DNA from: Putridiphycobacter sp045110285
Lineage (GTDB): Bacteria; Bacteroidota; Bacteroidia; Flavobacteriales_D; Crocinitomicaceae
Assembly: GCA_045110285.1 (NCBI GenBank)
Contig: JBGCGA010000020.1
Coordinates: 1 to 25,606 of the forward strand
Direction of reading: 5' to 3'
DNA: 25,606 nt
Part shown: positions 1 to 6,632 of the stretch, in pieces
Position numbering within the stretch: position 1 is the stretch's first letter
Layout of the letters: every line of letters starts with the position of its first letter
The notes under the pieces: model-generated
Seen by the model: only the letters and a program-made list of their open reading frames with translations
What the model was told of the DNA's origin: nothing
Databases searched by the model: none
Program-made: the position numbers and the translations under genes

Positions 1-705
1 AAGCATTACAATCCGCAGAATGCCATTTTGGTAATCGGCGGAAATTTTGATCAAACTAAAATAAAGCAGCAAATCGAAAAATGGTATGGCGATATTCCTC
101 CGGGTAAAAAGTATGTTAGAAATATAGATCCAGAGCCTCCACAAATTGCAGAACGGAGACTTGAAATAACTAGAAGTGTGCCTTCAAATGCTATATATAT
201 GGCTTTTAAAGTACGTGATAGAAAATCAGAAGATCACTATTTAGGCGATTTAATATCCGATATTTTAAGTGGTGGAAAATCGGCAAGGTTATATCAAAAT
301 TTAGTGAAAGAACGAAAGTTATTTTCGCAGGTAAATGCATACATATCAAGCGGATTTGAAAGCGGACTATTTGTAATTGCTGGTTTCATGCATAACAATA
401 TTAGTCATGCAGTAGCAGAGAGGGCTATATGGGAAGAACTGCTTCAACTTCAAACTCAAAGTTTATCTGCCGCGGAATTACAAAAAGTGAAAAATAAATT
501 TAAAACTGCAAAGGCATTCCAAAATCAAAGCATTTTAAATAGAGTAATGAATATTAGTCAACTAGCAATTATTGACCATTTAGCTGAATTGAAAACTGAG
601 GATGAAATATATGAGGCGATTAATTTGAAGTCCATTCAGGAATTTTGTAAAAAATACTTTTCAAAAACAAACGCCAATATTTTAACTGTTAAAGCCGATC
701 AATGA
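1..705 (+). CDS. M16 zinc peptidase, C-terminal part (5' end outside window)
   Basis: The frame is open from the first base (KHYNPQNAILVIGGNFD) to a TGA at 703-705, so this is the C-terminal part of a gene that begins before the window. The TTG at 28 is internal, not a start. The opening residues match the strand of M16 (pitrilysin/insulinase-like) peptidases that follows the catalytic domain, and residues from about 60 onward match the C-terminal M16 domain, including LSGGKSARLYQNLVKERKL. The zinc-binding HxxEH motif would lie upstream and cannot be checked. The stop overlaps the next M16 gene's start (ATGA), which suggests translational coupling and a two-subunit enzyme in which this gene would be the catalytic subunit. 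That role is inferred from the family and from the degenerate partner. Such proteases normally act in the periplasm or envelope of Bacteroidota. Confidence 0.85.
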   Translation, partial: KHYNPQNAILVIGGNFDQTKIKQQIEKWYGDIPPGKKYVRNIDPEPPQIAERRLEITRSVPSNAIYMAFKVRDRKSEDHYLGDLISDILSGGKSARLYQNLVKERKLFSQVNAYISSGFESGLFVIAGFMHNNISHAVAERAIWEELLQLQTQSLSAAELQKVKNKFKTAKAFQNQSILNRVMNISQLAIIDHLAELKTEDEIYEAINLKSIQEFCKKYFSKTNANILTVKADQ

Positions 706-1961
706 ATAGAAAAATAGCCCCGGAAATATCAGCCATCAACTCAGTTGAATTGATAAGTCCGCAAAAAATAGACTTAGGAAATGGCATAGACTTATTCTGG
801 ATGAATGATGTTCCCGACAAAACGGTGAAGTTAGATATGGTTTGGAATGCAGGCTCAAAATTTCAAAATAAACCTCTTGTGGCCTCATTTTGCAATCAAT
901 TATTATTAAGTGGTAATCATAGCATAAGTTCCCAAAGTATTTCGGAACAAATTGATAGCCATGGAGGGTACATTAGTCATAGCCAGCATAAGGATCATGC
1001 TGGACTTACTGTATTTGGATTAACTGATTCAATAGCGCCAATATTTGATATTGTTAAATCTCATTTGCTTGACGGTGCTTTTATTGATATTGAAGTTAAC
1101 AAGCTTAAAGAGAATCGAAAGAAAGAATTTGAACTGAGTGAAGAAAAAGTGAGTGTTAATGCGCGAAAATTATTTACAGAAAGTCTTTTTGGTAAGCAGC
1201 ACTACTATGGAAGGTTAGCAAAAGCAGAAGATTTTGATGCTCTACTTTCCTCGGATTTAAGAGCGTTTTTTAAAAGTTACTATTTAAACACTAAGCCAAC
1301 ATTGTTCCTAGTGGGTAATGTTTCTGAGCAATTCATTGACTCAATCCGTCAATTTGTTTCAATATTTAAGAATACTACAACTAAAAAAGCGATAGTTATC
1401 CCTGTTCAAAAGATTCAAAATAAGTACAAAACAAAATCTGGTAGTGTTCAGTCCGCCATCCGAATTGGGAAATTATGCATGGATAAAACTGATTCCGATT
1501 TTGTCACTTTTCAAGTACTTAATACCATTTTGGGAGGATATTTTGGTAGTAGATTAATGGCGAATATCAGAGAAGAAAAAGGCTATACTTATGGAATTGG
1601 TTCAGGCATAACAGCTTTAAAAGATGCGACCTATTTTTATATTTCAACCGAAGTGGCAGTAGATAAAAGAGAAGACACGATTAAAGAAATCTATTTTGAA
1701 ATGGAAAGGTTGCAAACCGAAAAAATTTCTGAGAATGAATTATGCGTTGTAAAAAATTATATGCTGGGTTCATTTCTGAGAAATTCTGACGGTGCCATTT
1801 CTATGATGGAAAAACATAAGAGTTTAATACTTCAGGATTTAAGTGAGTTGTATTATACTAACTACATAAAGGGAGTTAATTCTACCACCGCTGAAGACTT
1901 GATAAAAGTGGCAAAAAAGCACTTCGATAGAAATACTTTTTCCGAAATATCATTTGGTTGA
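702..1961 (+). CDS. M16 peptidase family protein, non-catalytic partner subunit
   Basis: A 419-residue M16-family protein. Its start ATG (702-704) overlaps the stop of the preceding M16 gene, so the two are almost certainly one operon and probably one complex. The N-terminal M16 domain spans about residues 20-210. Where a catalytic subunit carries HxxEH plus a distal Glu, this protein has an unrelated stretch around residues 60-72 (LVASFCNQLLLSGN), so it cannot bind zinc in the usual way. The C-terminal domain keeps the substrate-handling R...Y motif (R290-EEKGYT-Y297), as in non-catalytic partners of heterodimeric M16 proteases. No convincing signal peptide is seen at this start (MNRKIAPEISAIN). 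The inactive-partner role is inference from the missing motif and gene pairing; family membership is secure. Confidence 0.85.
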   Translation: MNRKIAPEISAINSVELISPQKIDLGNGIDLFWMNDVPDKTVKLDMVWNAGSKFQNKPLVASFCNQLLLSGNHSISSQSISEQIDSHGGYISHSQHKDHAGLTVFGLTDSIAPIFDIVKSHLLDGAFIDIEVNKLKENRKKEFELSEEKVSVNARKLFTESLFGKQHYYGRLAKAEDFDALLSSDLRAFFKSYYLNTKPTLFLVGNVSEQFIDSIRQFVSIFKNTTTKKAIVIPVQKIQNKYKTKSGSVQSAIRIGKLCMDKTDSDFVTFQVLNTILGGYFGSRLMANIREEKGYTYGIGSGITALKDATYFYISTEVAVDKREDTIKEIYFEMERLQTEKISENELCVVKNYMLGSFLRNSDGAISMMEKHKSLILQDLSELYYTNYIKGVNSTTAEDLIKVAKKHFDRNTFSEISFG

Positions 1962-1981
1962 TTAAACCTTTTGTGTTTTTG
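1953..1981 (+). promoter_or_regulatory. Possible weak promoter for the Spy/CpxP-like gene
   Basis: TTTG at 1953-1956 and TGTTTTTG at 1974-1981 are 17 bases apart. The second differs from the Bacteroidota -7 consensus TAnnTTTG at one position. It overlaps the end of the M16 gene, and the expected start site near 1988 would give a leader of about 28 bases. Confidence 0.3.
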
Positions 1982-2016
1982 ATGGTCATAGTTAAAACCA
2001 ATAACAAAACACAAAA
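1969..2016 (+). repeat. 11-bp inverted repeat flanking the leader of the Spy/CpxP-like gene
   Basis: TTTTGTGTTTT (1969-1979) is the exact reverse complement of AAAACACAAAA (2006-2016). The 26-base centre lies between the arms, and the right arm reaches the first base of the ATG at 2016. It could be an operator or an RNA hairpin hiding the ribosome-binding region. The AT-rich sequence makes chance a real possibility. Confidence 0.4.
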
Positions 2017-2429
2017 TGAAAAAAACAATTTTAACGTTCAGTTTGCTAGTATTAATGGCAAGCTTTACAACAGCAACAGCTCAACAAGATGTTAAGAAAA
2101 ACAGAAAAGAACTAAAAGCTGAAATGACACCTGAGCAGCAAGCTCAAAAGAAAACAGATAGAATGACAAAATCTTTAGCGCTAGATGAAAAGCAGCAAGA
2201 GGAAATGTATAACATCAACCTAAAACATGCCAAAGAACAGGCGAAACTTAGAGAAGAACGCAAGGCTTTAAAGGCAAAAATTCAGGCAGAAAAACGGTCT
2301 TGTTCAGCGGACATTGACAATACTTTAACCGAAGAACAAAAGGCAAAACTTAAGGAATTGAAAGCTAAAAAAGCTGAACAGAAGTCGAAGAACAAACATC
2401 CGAAACCACCAAAACCACCAGTTAAATAA
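2016..2429 (+). CDS. Small exported Spy/CpxP-like (DUF4890-like) helical protein
   Basis: A 137-residue protein with a clear Sec signal peptide (about residues 1-22, MKKTILTFSLLVLMASFTTATAQ then charged). The mature part is almost all charged helix. It contains MTPEQQAQKKTDRMTKSLALDEKQ and a later LTEEQKAKLKELK repeat, the LTxxQ-type pattern of Spy/CpxP-like periplasmic proteins and of the Bacteroidota DUF4890 group. The tail is Lys/Pro rich (KNKHPKPPKPPVK). Family members elsewhere are periplasmic stress or chaperone-like proteins; function here is not shown. It is a single-gene unit: 54 bases separate it from the M16 gene and a strong terminator follows the stop. Exported and helical is near certain; the family name is moderately sure. 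Confidence 0.7.
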   Translation: MKKTILTFSLLVLMASFTTATAQQDVKKNRKELKAEMTPEQQAQKKTDRMTKSLALDEKQQEEMYNINLKHAKEQAKLREERKALKAKIQAEKRSCSADIDNTLTEEQKAKLKELKAKKAEQKSKNKHPKPPKPPVK

Positions 2430-2441
2430 AGACTAACTTAA

Positions 2442-2475
2442 AAAACACCTTCAGTAAAAGAAGGTGTTTTTTTTT
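2442..2475 (+). terminator. Rho-independent terminator after the Spy/CpxP-like gene
   Basis: A 9-bp perfect stem, AACACCTTC (2444-2452) with GAAGGTGTT (2460-2468), and a 7-base loop. The right arm runs into a T tract ending at 2475. It lies 12 bases past the stop codon. Confidence 0.9.
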
Positions 2476-2567
2476 GTTCATGTTTTTTATCGCAATAGAA
2501 TCCTTTTCTTTGCCAAATCGAGAGAAATAAAACATATCCGCTTTCTTTTTGGCTTTTATGCCTAAAC

Positions 2568-3704
2568 ATGCTGGTTTTTATGACCAGCTTTAACATTCTT
2601 ATTCCAGAATTAAATGACTACCTAACAAGCATAGGCGGTGAAGACTATAAATGGATGATTTTAGGGCTTTGGACCATTGCGGCAGGAATAGCAAGGCCTT
2701 TTAGTGGTAAGATAGCAGACAATTTTGGACGAAAAAAAACATTGTACATTGGCGTTGTTGTATCAGTTATTATTTCCTTTTTATATCCTGTATTTACGAC
2801 AGTTGTTGGTTTTCTTTTTTTAAGATTTTTGCATGGTTTTAGCACTGGCTTTCAACCAACAGGTGCTACCGCACTGGTGGCTGATGTTGTTCCAGCAAAC
2901 AAGAGAGGTGAGGCTATGGGCATATTCAGTTTAACGATTAGCGTAGGGTTTGGCGTTGGAAACTTCATCAGCTCTTCAGTATTTGGTGTAATTGGTATTA
3001 ACGGATTATTTTATTCATCTGCACTTATGGGTATTGTTGCTTTAATGACAATACCTTTTATTGAAGAATCCAATAAAACAAAAACACTGGTTAAATGGAG
3101 AAATATTATTCCGAAATTAAATGAGGTAGTTGCACCAGAAGTTTTTCATCCTGCAGTTATTATGTTTTTAACAGCAATGGTGGGCGGAATATACTTTTTG
3201 ATCATTCCTGACTTTAGTAAGCATTTAGGCTTAACCAATAAAGGTATGTTTTATGGTTTCACAACTATCACTACCATTTTTGTGCGTCTTTTTGCAGGCA
3301 GGGCGGCAGACAAATACGGCAGAGTTTTAAATTTGTACGTTGGACTCAGCTTAATGCTTATTGCATTATTTACATCATTTATTGCTACTACTCCTGAAAT
3401 CCTTATGCTTGGTGGGGGAATTTACGGAATTTCTACCGGCATAATTACGCCGTCACTATTTGCTTGGACAACTGACCTTGCCGACCCAAAATTTAAAGGA
3501 CGAGGAATGGGCACACTTTTTATTGCCCTTGAATTTGGAATATTTGCCGGAACTTATGGCGCACAATTGGTTTACAAAAACAACCCTGCTTTGTTTAGCA
3601 GGGCATTTTTGTTGGGAATAACATTAATAATTGTAGCACTTCTATATTTATCACTCAGGACTTTTTTGACCAAAGGACGATTAAACGGAAAGCTTCATTT
3701 GTAA
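2568..3704 (+). CDS. MFS transporter, start codon uncertain (probably begins upstream)
   Basis: A Major Facilitator Superfamily permease, 378 residues from the first ATG, with about 12 hydrophobic segments in two halves. Typical motif A-like loops are present: SGKIADNFGRKKT after helix 2 and AGRAADKYGRVLN in the second half. HGFSTGFQPTGATALVADVVP and KRGEAMGIFS match a group common in Bacteroidota and annotated as multidrug or sugar permease; the substrate cannot be read. The start is odd. The same frame stays open upstream to 2499 (TAG at 2496-2498) and encodes TYPLSFWLLCLN just before the ATG. That is the expected beginning of helix 1 for this group, but there is no ATG, GTG or TTG in that stretch. 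The 3' end overlaps folE by 24 bases tail to tail. Confidence 0.85.
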   Translation: MLVFMTSFNILIPELNDYLTSIGGEDYKWMILGLWTIAAGIARPFSGKIADNFGRKKTLYIGVVVSVIISFLYPVFTTVVGFLFLRFLHGFSTGFQPTGATALVADVVPANKRGEAMGIFSLTISVGFGVGNFISSSVFGVIGINGLFYSSALMGIVALMTIPFIEESNKTKTLVKWRNIIPKLNEVVAPEVFHPAVIMFLTAMVGGIYFLIIPDFSKHLGLTNKGMFYGFTTITTIFVRLFAGRAADKYGRVLNLYVGLSLMLIALFTSFIATTPEILMLGGGIYGISTGIITPSLFAWTTDLADPKFKGRGMGTLFIALEFGIFAGTYGAQLVYKNNPALFSRAFLLGITLIIVALLYLSLRTFLTKGRLNGKLHL

Positions 3705-4346
3705 ATAACTTAAAAATTCTTTGCGAATTTCAGTCTCTGCAAACTTACCTCCAAATTCAGCGGTTACAGTACTACTTTGAATATCCTTAATCCCTCTCGA
3801 ATTGACACAGAGATGTTTTGCATCTATGACACATGCTACGTCATCAGTTCCTAAAAAGGACTGCAAATGCTTTACAATCTGCATAGTTAACCGTTCTTGA
3901 ACAGAAGGTCTTTTCGCATAATAATTAACTATTCTATTCATTTTTGATAAGCCAATAACTTTTCCCTTTGAAAAATATGCCACGTGTGCTTTTCCTACAA
4001 TTGGTAAAAAGTGATGTTCACAAGTTGAGTATACAGTAATGTCTTTTTCAACCAGCATTTCATTGTACTGATATTTATTGTCAAATGTTGAATTCTTAGG
4101 TGCTAAATCAGGATTTAAACCTCCAAATATTTCTTTAACGTACATTTTAGCAACTCTTTTAGGTGTTGACTTTAAACTGTCATCAGTTAAATCTAACCCT
4201 AAGGTTTCCATTATTTCAGTAAATTTCTCTTGAATAATCTCAATCTTTCTATCGTCTGATAAATCAAATGCGTCTTTTCGTAGTGGTGTATCACCTGCTG
4301 TTCCAAAATGGTAATCCATTTCGTCAATTTCAGTGTCTTCTTTCAT
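3681..4346 (-). CDS. folE: GTP cyclohydrolase I
   Basis: A 221-residue type I GTP cyclohydrolase, which converts GTP to 7,8-dihydroneopterin triphosphate, the first step of tetrahydrofolate or pterin synthesis, in the cytoplasm. The zinc site is complete: CEHHFLP supplies C109 and H112, and HLCVNSRG supplies C180. Also typical are STPKRVAKMY (about residues 60-69), GLSKMNRIV (132-140), RPSVQERLT and the STVTAEFGGKF end. Length matches the family (about 200-225). The first 30 residues are acidic and variable, as usual for the N-terminal extension. It is convergent with the MFS gene, overlapping by 24 bases, and divergent from the GreA-like gene with a TAAATTTG box between them. Confidence 0.97.
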   Translation of the reverse strand: MKEDTEIDEMDYHFGTAGDTPLRKDAFDLSDDRKIEIIQEKFTEIMETLGLDLTDDSLKSTPKRVAKMYVKEIFGGLNPDLAPKNSTFDNKYQYNEMLVEKDITVYSTCEHHFLPIVGKAHVAYFSKGKVIGLSKMNRIVNYYAKRPSVQERLTMQIVKHLQSFLGTDDVACVIDAKHLCVNSRGIKDIQSSTVTAEFGGKFAETEIRKEFLSYLQMKLSV

Positions 4347-4357
4347 GTTTGTATGTT

Positions 4358-4387
4358 TTTGAATTGCAAATTTAAGCTATTACTTTG
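4358..4387 (+). promoter_or_regulatory. Possible promoter for the GreA-like gene
   Basis: TTTG (4358-4361), 18 bases, then TTACTTTG (4380-4387). The second element differs from TAnnTTTG at one base. A start near 4394 would leave a leader of about 50 bases. Confidence 0.35.
4367..4374 (-). promoter_or_regulatory. -7 box for folE
   Basis: On the minus strand this reads TAAATTTG, an exact match to TAnnTTTG, 20 bases before the folE ATG. No TTG lies at the usual 17-20 base spacing upstream, so support rests on the -7 element and position. Confidence 0.45.
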
Positions 4388-4443
4388 ATAAATTTCTATT
4401 ATTTCAAATTTCTTACCCTATCTTCATGGCATAAGAGTAATTA

Positions 4444-4899
4444 ATGTCGGAAATATTAAAAAAAAAATTATTAGAGCGTTGCATTGAAAAAGTTCAAATG
4501 AAGCAAGAGAGGTTACAGTCAACTATTTCAGACGCACAAAAATCACTCGAATCGGAATCTCAGAGCACTGCAGGTGACAAGCACGATACAGGTAGGGCAA
4601 TGATGCATTTAGAAATTGAAAAAAAAAGTAACCAGCTATCTGAAATCGTTAAACTAAAGCGAGTCTTAAACCAGATTGAACCAGCAAAAAAGAATGACAA
4701 AATTGGTTTGGGTTCCATTATCGAATCTAATAATGGGTGGTTTTTTATTGCCATCAATGGAGGTAAATGTTCGGTGGATGGCATTGAATTCACCATTATT
4801 TCTCTAGCATCTCCATTGGCTCAGCACTTTTCTAAAGCAATGCTAAATAAAGCGTTTAAAGTAATGAACAATCAGTATGTCATTACTAAAATTTTTTAA
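4444..4899 (+). CDS. GreA/GreB-like protein (family often mislabelled 3-oxoacyl-ACP synthase)
   Basis: A 151-residue protein of a family widespread in Bacteroidota. The N-terminal half (about residues 1-78) is a charged helical hairpin containing AGDKHDTGRAMMHLE, and the C-terminal half is a small beta-rich domain beginning GLGSIIESNNGWFFIAI. This two-part shape resembles GreA/GreB transcript-cleavage factors: a coiled coil that enters the RNA polymerase secondary channel plus an FKBP-like domain. Databases often call this family 3-oxoacyl-ACP synthase, but the protein is far too short and has no thiolase-fold active site. A role on RNA polymerase is inferred from this resemblance, not shown. 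It is convergent with lnt, and the two stop codons overlap within 4 bases. Confidence 0.7.
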   Translation: MSEILKKKLLERCIEKVQMKQERLQSTISDAQKSLESESQSTAGDKHDTGRAMMHLEIEKKSNQLSEIVKLKRVLNQIEPAKKNDKIGLGSIIESNNGWFFIAINGGKCSVDGIEFTIISLASPLAQHFSKAMLNKAFKVMNNQYVITKIF

Positions 4900-6512
4900 T
4901 TCTTTCTTTTTAGTCGAACTGAATTACTAATAGCCATCAAAAAAATACCAATTAATAAAAATTCAGAGACTCTTCCGATTAAGTCACCATACTGAATGTA
5001 AAAAGTACTTGTCGAATTTCTATTGATCGATCCAATTAAAGCACCTTCTTCGTTCCATCCCATCTTTTTAATAACCTCGCCTTTCTGATTTATAAAACAT
5101 GAAATACCTGTATTTGCCGACCTGGCAACTGATCTCCTATTTTCAATCGCTCTAAGCTGCGAAAAAGTTAAATGTTGCTTATAACCTGGTGTATCTCCCC
5201 ACCAGCCATCATTTGTAATCACACATATAATTTCAGCGCCTATTTTACTAAACTGAGTCACAAACTCTCCATAAACAGACTCGTAGCAAATTAAAGGTGC
5301 AACCTTTACTCCATTGCAATTAAATACTTTCGGATATTTATTACCAACTAAAATACCTGCGGTCCCACCCAAGGAAACAGACCATTCTGCCAAAAAAGGA
5401 AAAAAATTTACAAAAGGAAGCTTTTCCGGGCCAAGCACTAACTTTGACTTGTGATAAATATCGATTGGTTTACTTTCGTTTATTAAAAGTGCTGTATTAT
5501 AGTTCTCCATCCATTTTCCATCTCGCTTAATTGCGGGAAATGGTCGTTCCGCATCAAAAACGCCGTACGTGTCGGCTCCAGTAATAAAAGGGACATTGTA
5601 CTTCTTAGAAAAATCACGTAGTTTTAAAACTGCTCCCATATTATCCAAAACTGCCTCATTCATGTATCTGGATAGCGCAGTTTCAGGCATTAAAATAAAA
5701 TCACTTTTATCAATACCTTGTTCTTGAGCCAGTGATAACATTCTATTTAATTGTAAAGTCAAAGGCCTTGTGAATTTAACGCCCGGTCCAGTAAAGTCAT
5801 CATTCCAAGGATTTAAATTAGGTTGAATAATTGTAATATTAACAGGCTTTTTTTGTTCCTCATAATTGTAAAATATGGCTACACTGATGACCGCAGGAAC
5901 AACAATTAAAAGTCCCAAACTCGCAAAATTGGGTGTTTGTAACGAAAAAGACTCTTTTCTAATCCAAATATTTCTGATAATAACATAAACAAGTACATTG
6001 CTTAGTAAAACCCAGAGGGTTCCTCCTTGAATACCAGTATATTCATACCATTGAACTAACCAAGGTTGACTTCCAAAAACATTTCCAAAACTTAACCAAG
6101 GCCATGAAAGATCCCATTGATGATGGATATGTTCAAATGACAGCCACAAGACAATCAAACTAATAAGTCCCTTACTGATTCCTAAAATTCTACTTAAAAA
6201 TCCGAAAAAGAAAAAAGGCAAAGTCATTAGTAAAGAATTCGCCAATACTGCCATCAATGCGCCTTCAAAGCTCGCATTTTTTATCCACCAGGTAGCTATA
6301 ACATTAAAAGTAACAGCCCAGACATAATTTCCCAGGAATCGTTTTAAAAACCTTAATTTAGTAAATTCGTTAGCTCTGATATTGAACCAAATAACAGGAG
6401 AAAAGCCTAAAAAAACAAGAGGAAAGAAGCTACCAGTGGCCGGAAAGCTAGCAGCCATCATAACTCCTGAAAGAAATAAAGCGCAAAATGATTTTAGCAA
6501 AAACAAATTCAT
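4896..6512 (-). CDS. lnt: Apolipoprotein N-acyltransferase
   Basis: A 538-residue inner-membrane enzyme that adds the third acyl chain to the N-terminal cysteine of lipoproteins, after Lgt and Lsp. About residues 1-220 hold a set of membrane helices, including HQWDLSWPWLSFGN, typical of Lnt. Residues about 224-510 form the nitrilase-like periplasmic domain with the full triad: E277 in LMPETALSRY, K355 in DIYHKSKLVLGPEK, and C409 in APLICYESVYGEF. The family's LVPFGE loop reads LVLGPE here. NDGWWGDTPGYKQHL and RAIENRRSVARSANTGIS are also classic. Lipoproteins in this window that it would process include GldK and LptE. The ATG lies only 4 bases after a perfect -7 box (see findings). Confidence 0.95.
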   Translation of the reverse strand: MNLFLLKSFCALFLSGVMMAASFPATGSFFPLVFLGFSPVIWFNIRANEFTKLRFLKRFLGNYVWAVTFNVIATWWIKNASFEGALMAVLANSLLMTLPFFFFGFLSRILGISKGLISLIVLWLSFEHIHHQWDLSWPWLSFGNVFGSQPWLVQWYEYTGIQGGTLWVLLSNVLVYVIIRNIWIRKESFSLQTPNFASLGLLIVVPAVISVAIFYNYEEQKKPVNITIIQPNLNPWNDDFTGPGVKFTRPLTLQLNRMLSLAQEQGIDKSDFILMPETALSRYMNEAVLDNMGAVLKLRDFSKKYNVPFITGADTYGVFDAERPFPAIKRDGKWMENYNTALLINESKPIDIYHKSKLVLGPEKLPFVNFFPFLAEWSVSLGGTAGILVGNKYPKVFNCNGVKVAPLICYESVYGEFVTQFSKIGAEIICVITNDGWWGDTPGYKQHLTFSQLRAIENRRSVARSANTGISCFINQKGEVIKKMGWNEEGALIGSINRNSTSTFYIQYGDLIGRVSEFLLIGIFLMAISNSVRLKRKN

Positions 6513-6516
6513 GCTG

Positions 6517-6524
6517 CAAATATA
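6517..6524 (-). promoter_or_regulatory. -7 box immediately before lnt
   Basis: On the minus strand this reads TATATTTG, exact TAnnTTTG, and ends 4 bases before the lnt ATG. If used, transcription would start at or within the ATG, giving a leaderless message. No TTG is found at normal spacing. Confidence 0.4.
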
Positions 6525-6602
6525 GCTTGAATTATTGTTAAGGCGTCGTATTTCAATTTCGGTATAAGAATCTCATAAGCTTTTAGTTTTTAATAATTTT
6601 GT

Positions 6603-6610
6603 TATATTTG
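6603..6610 (+). promoter_or_regulatory. -7 box for the acyltransferase-3-like gene
   Basis: TATATTTG, exact TAnnTTTG, 22 bases before the ATG at 6633. Only a weak TTTTAG sits where the -33 TTG is expected. It diverges from the lnt box, which is identical in sequence. Confidence 0.5.
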
Positions 6611-6632
6611 GTCATCCCGCTCGTGTAAAAAA

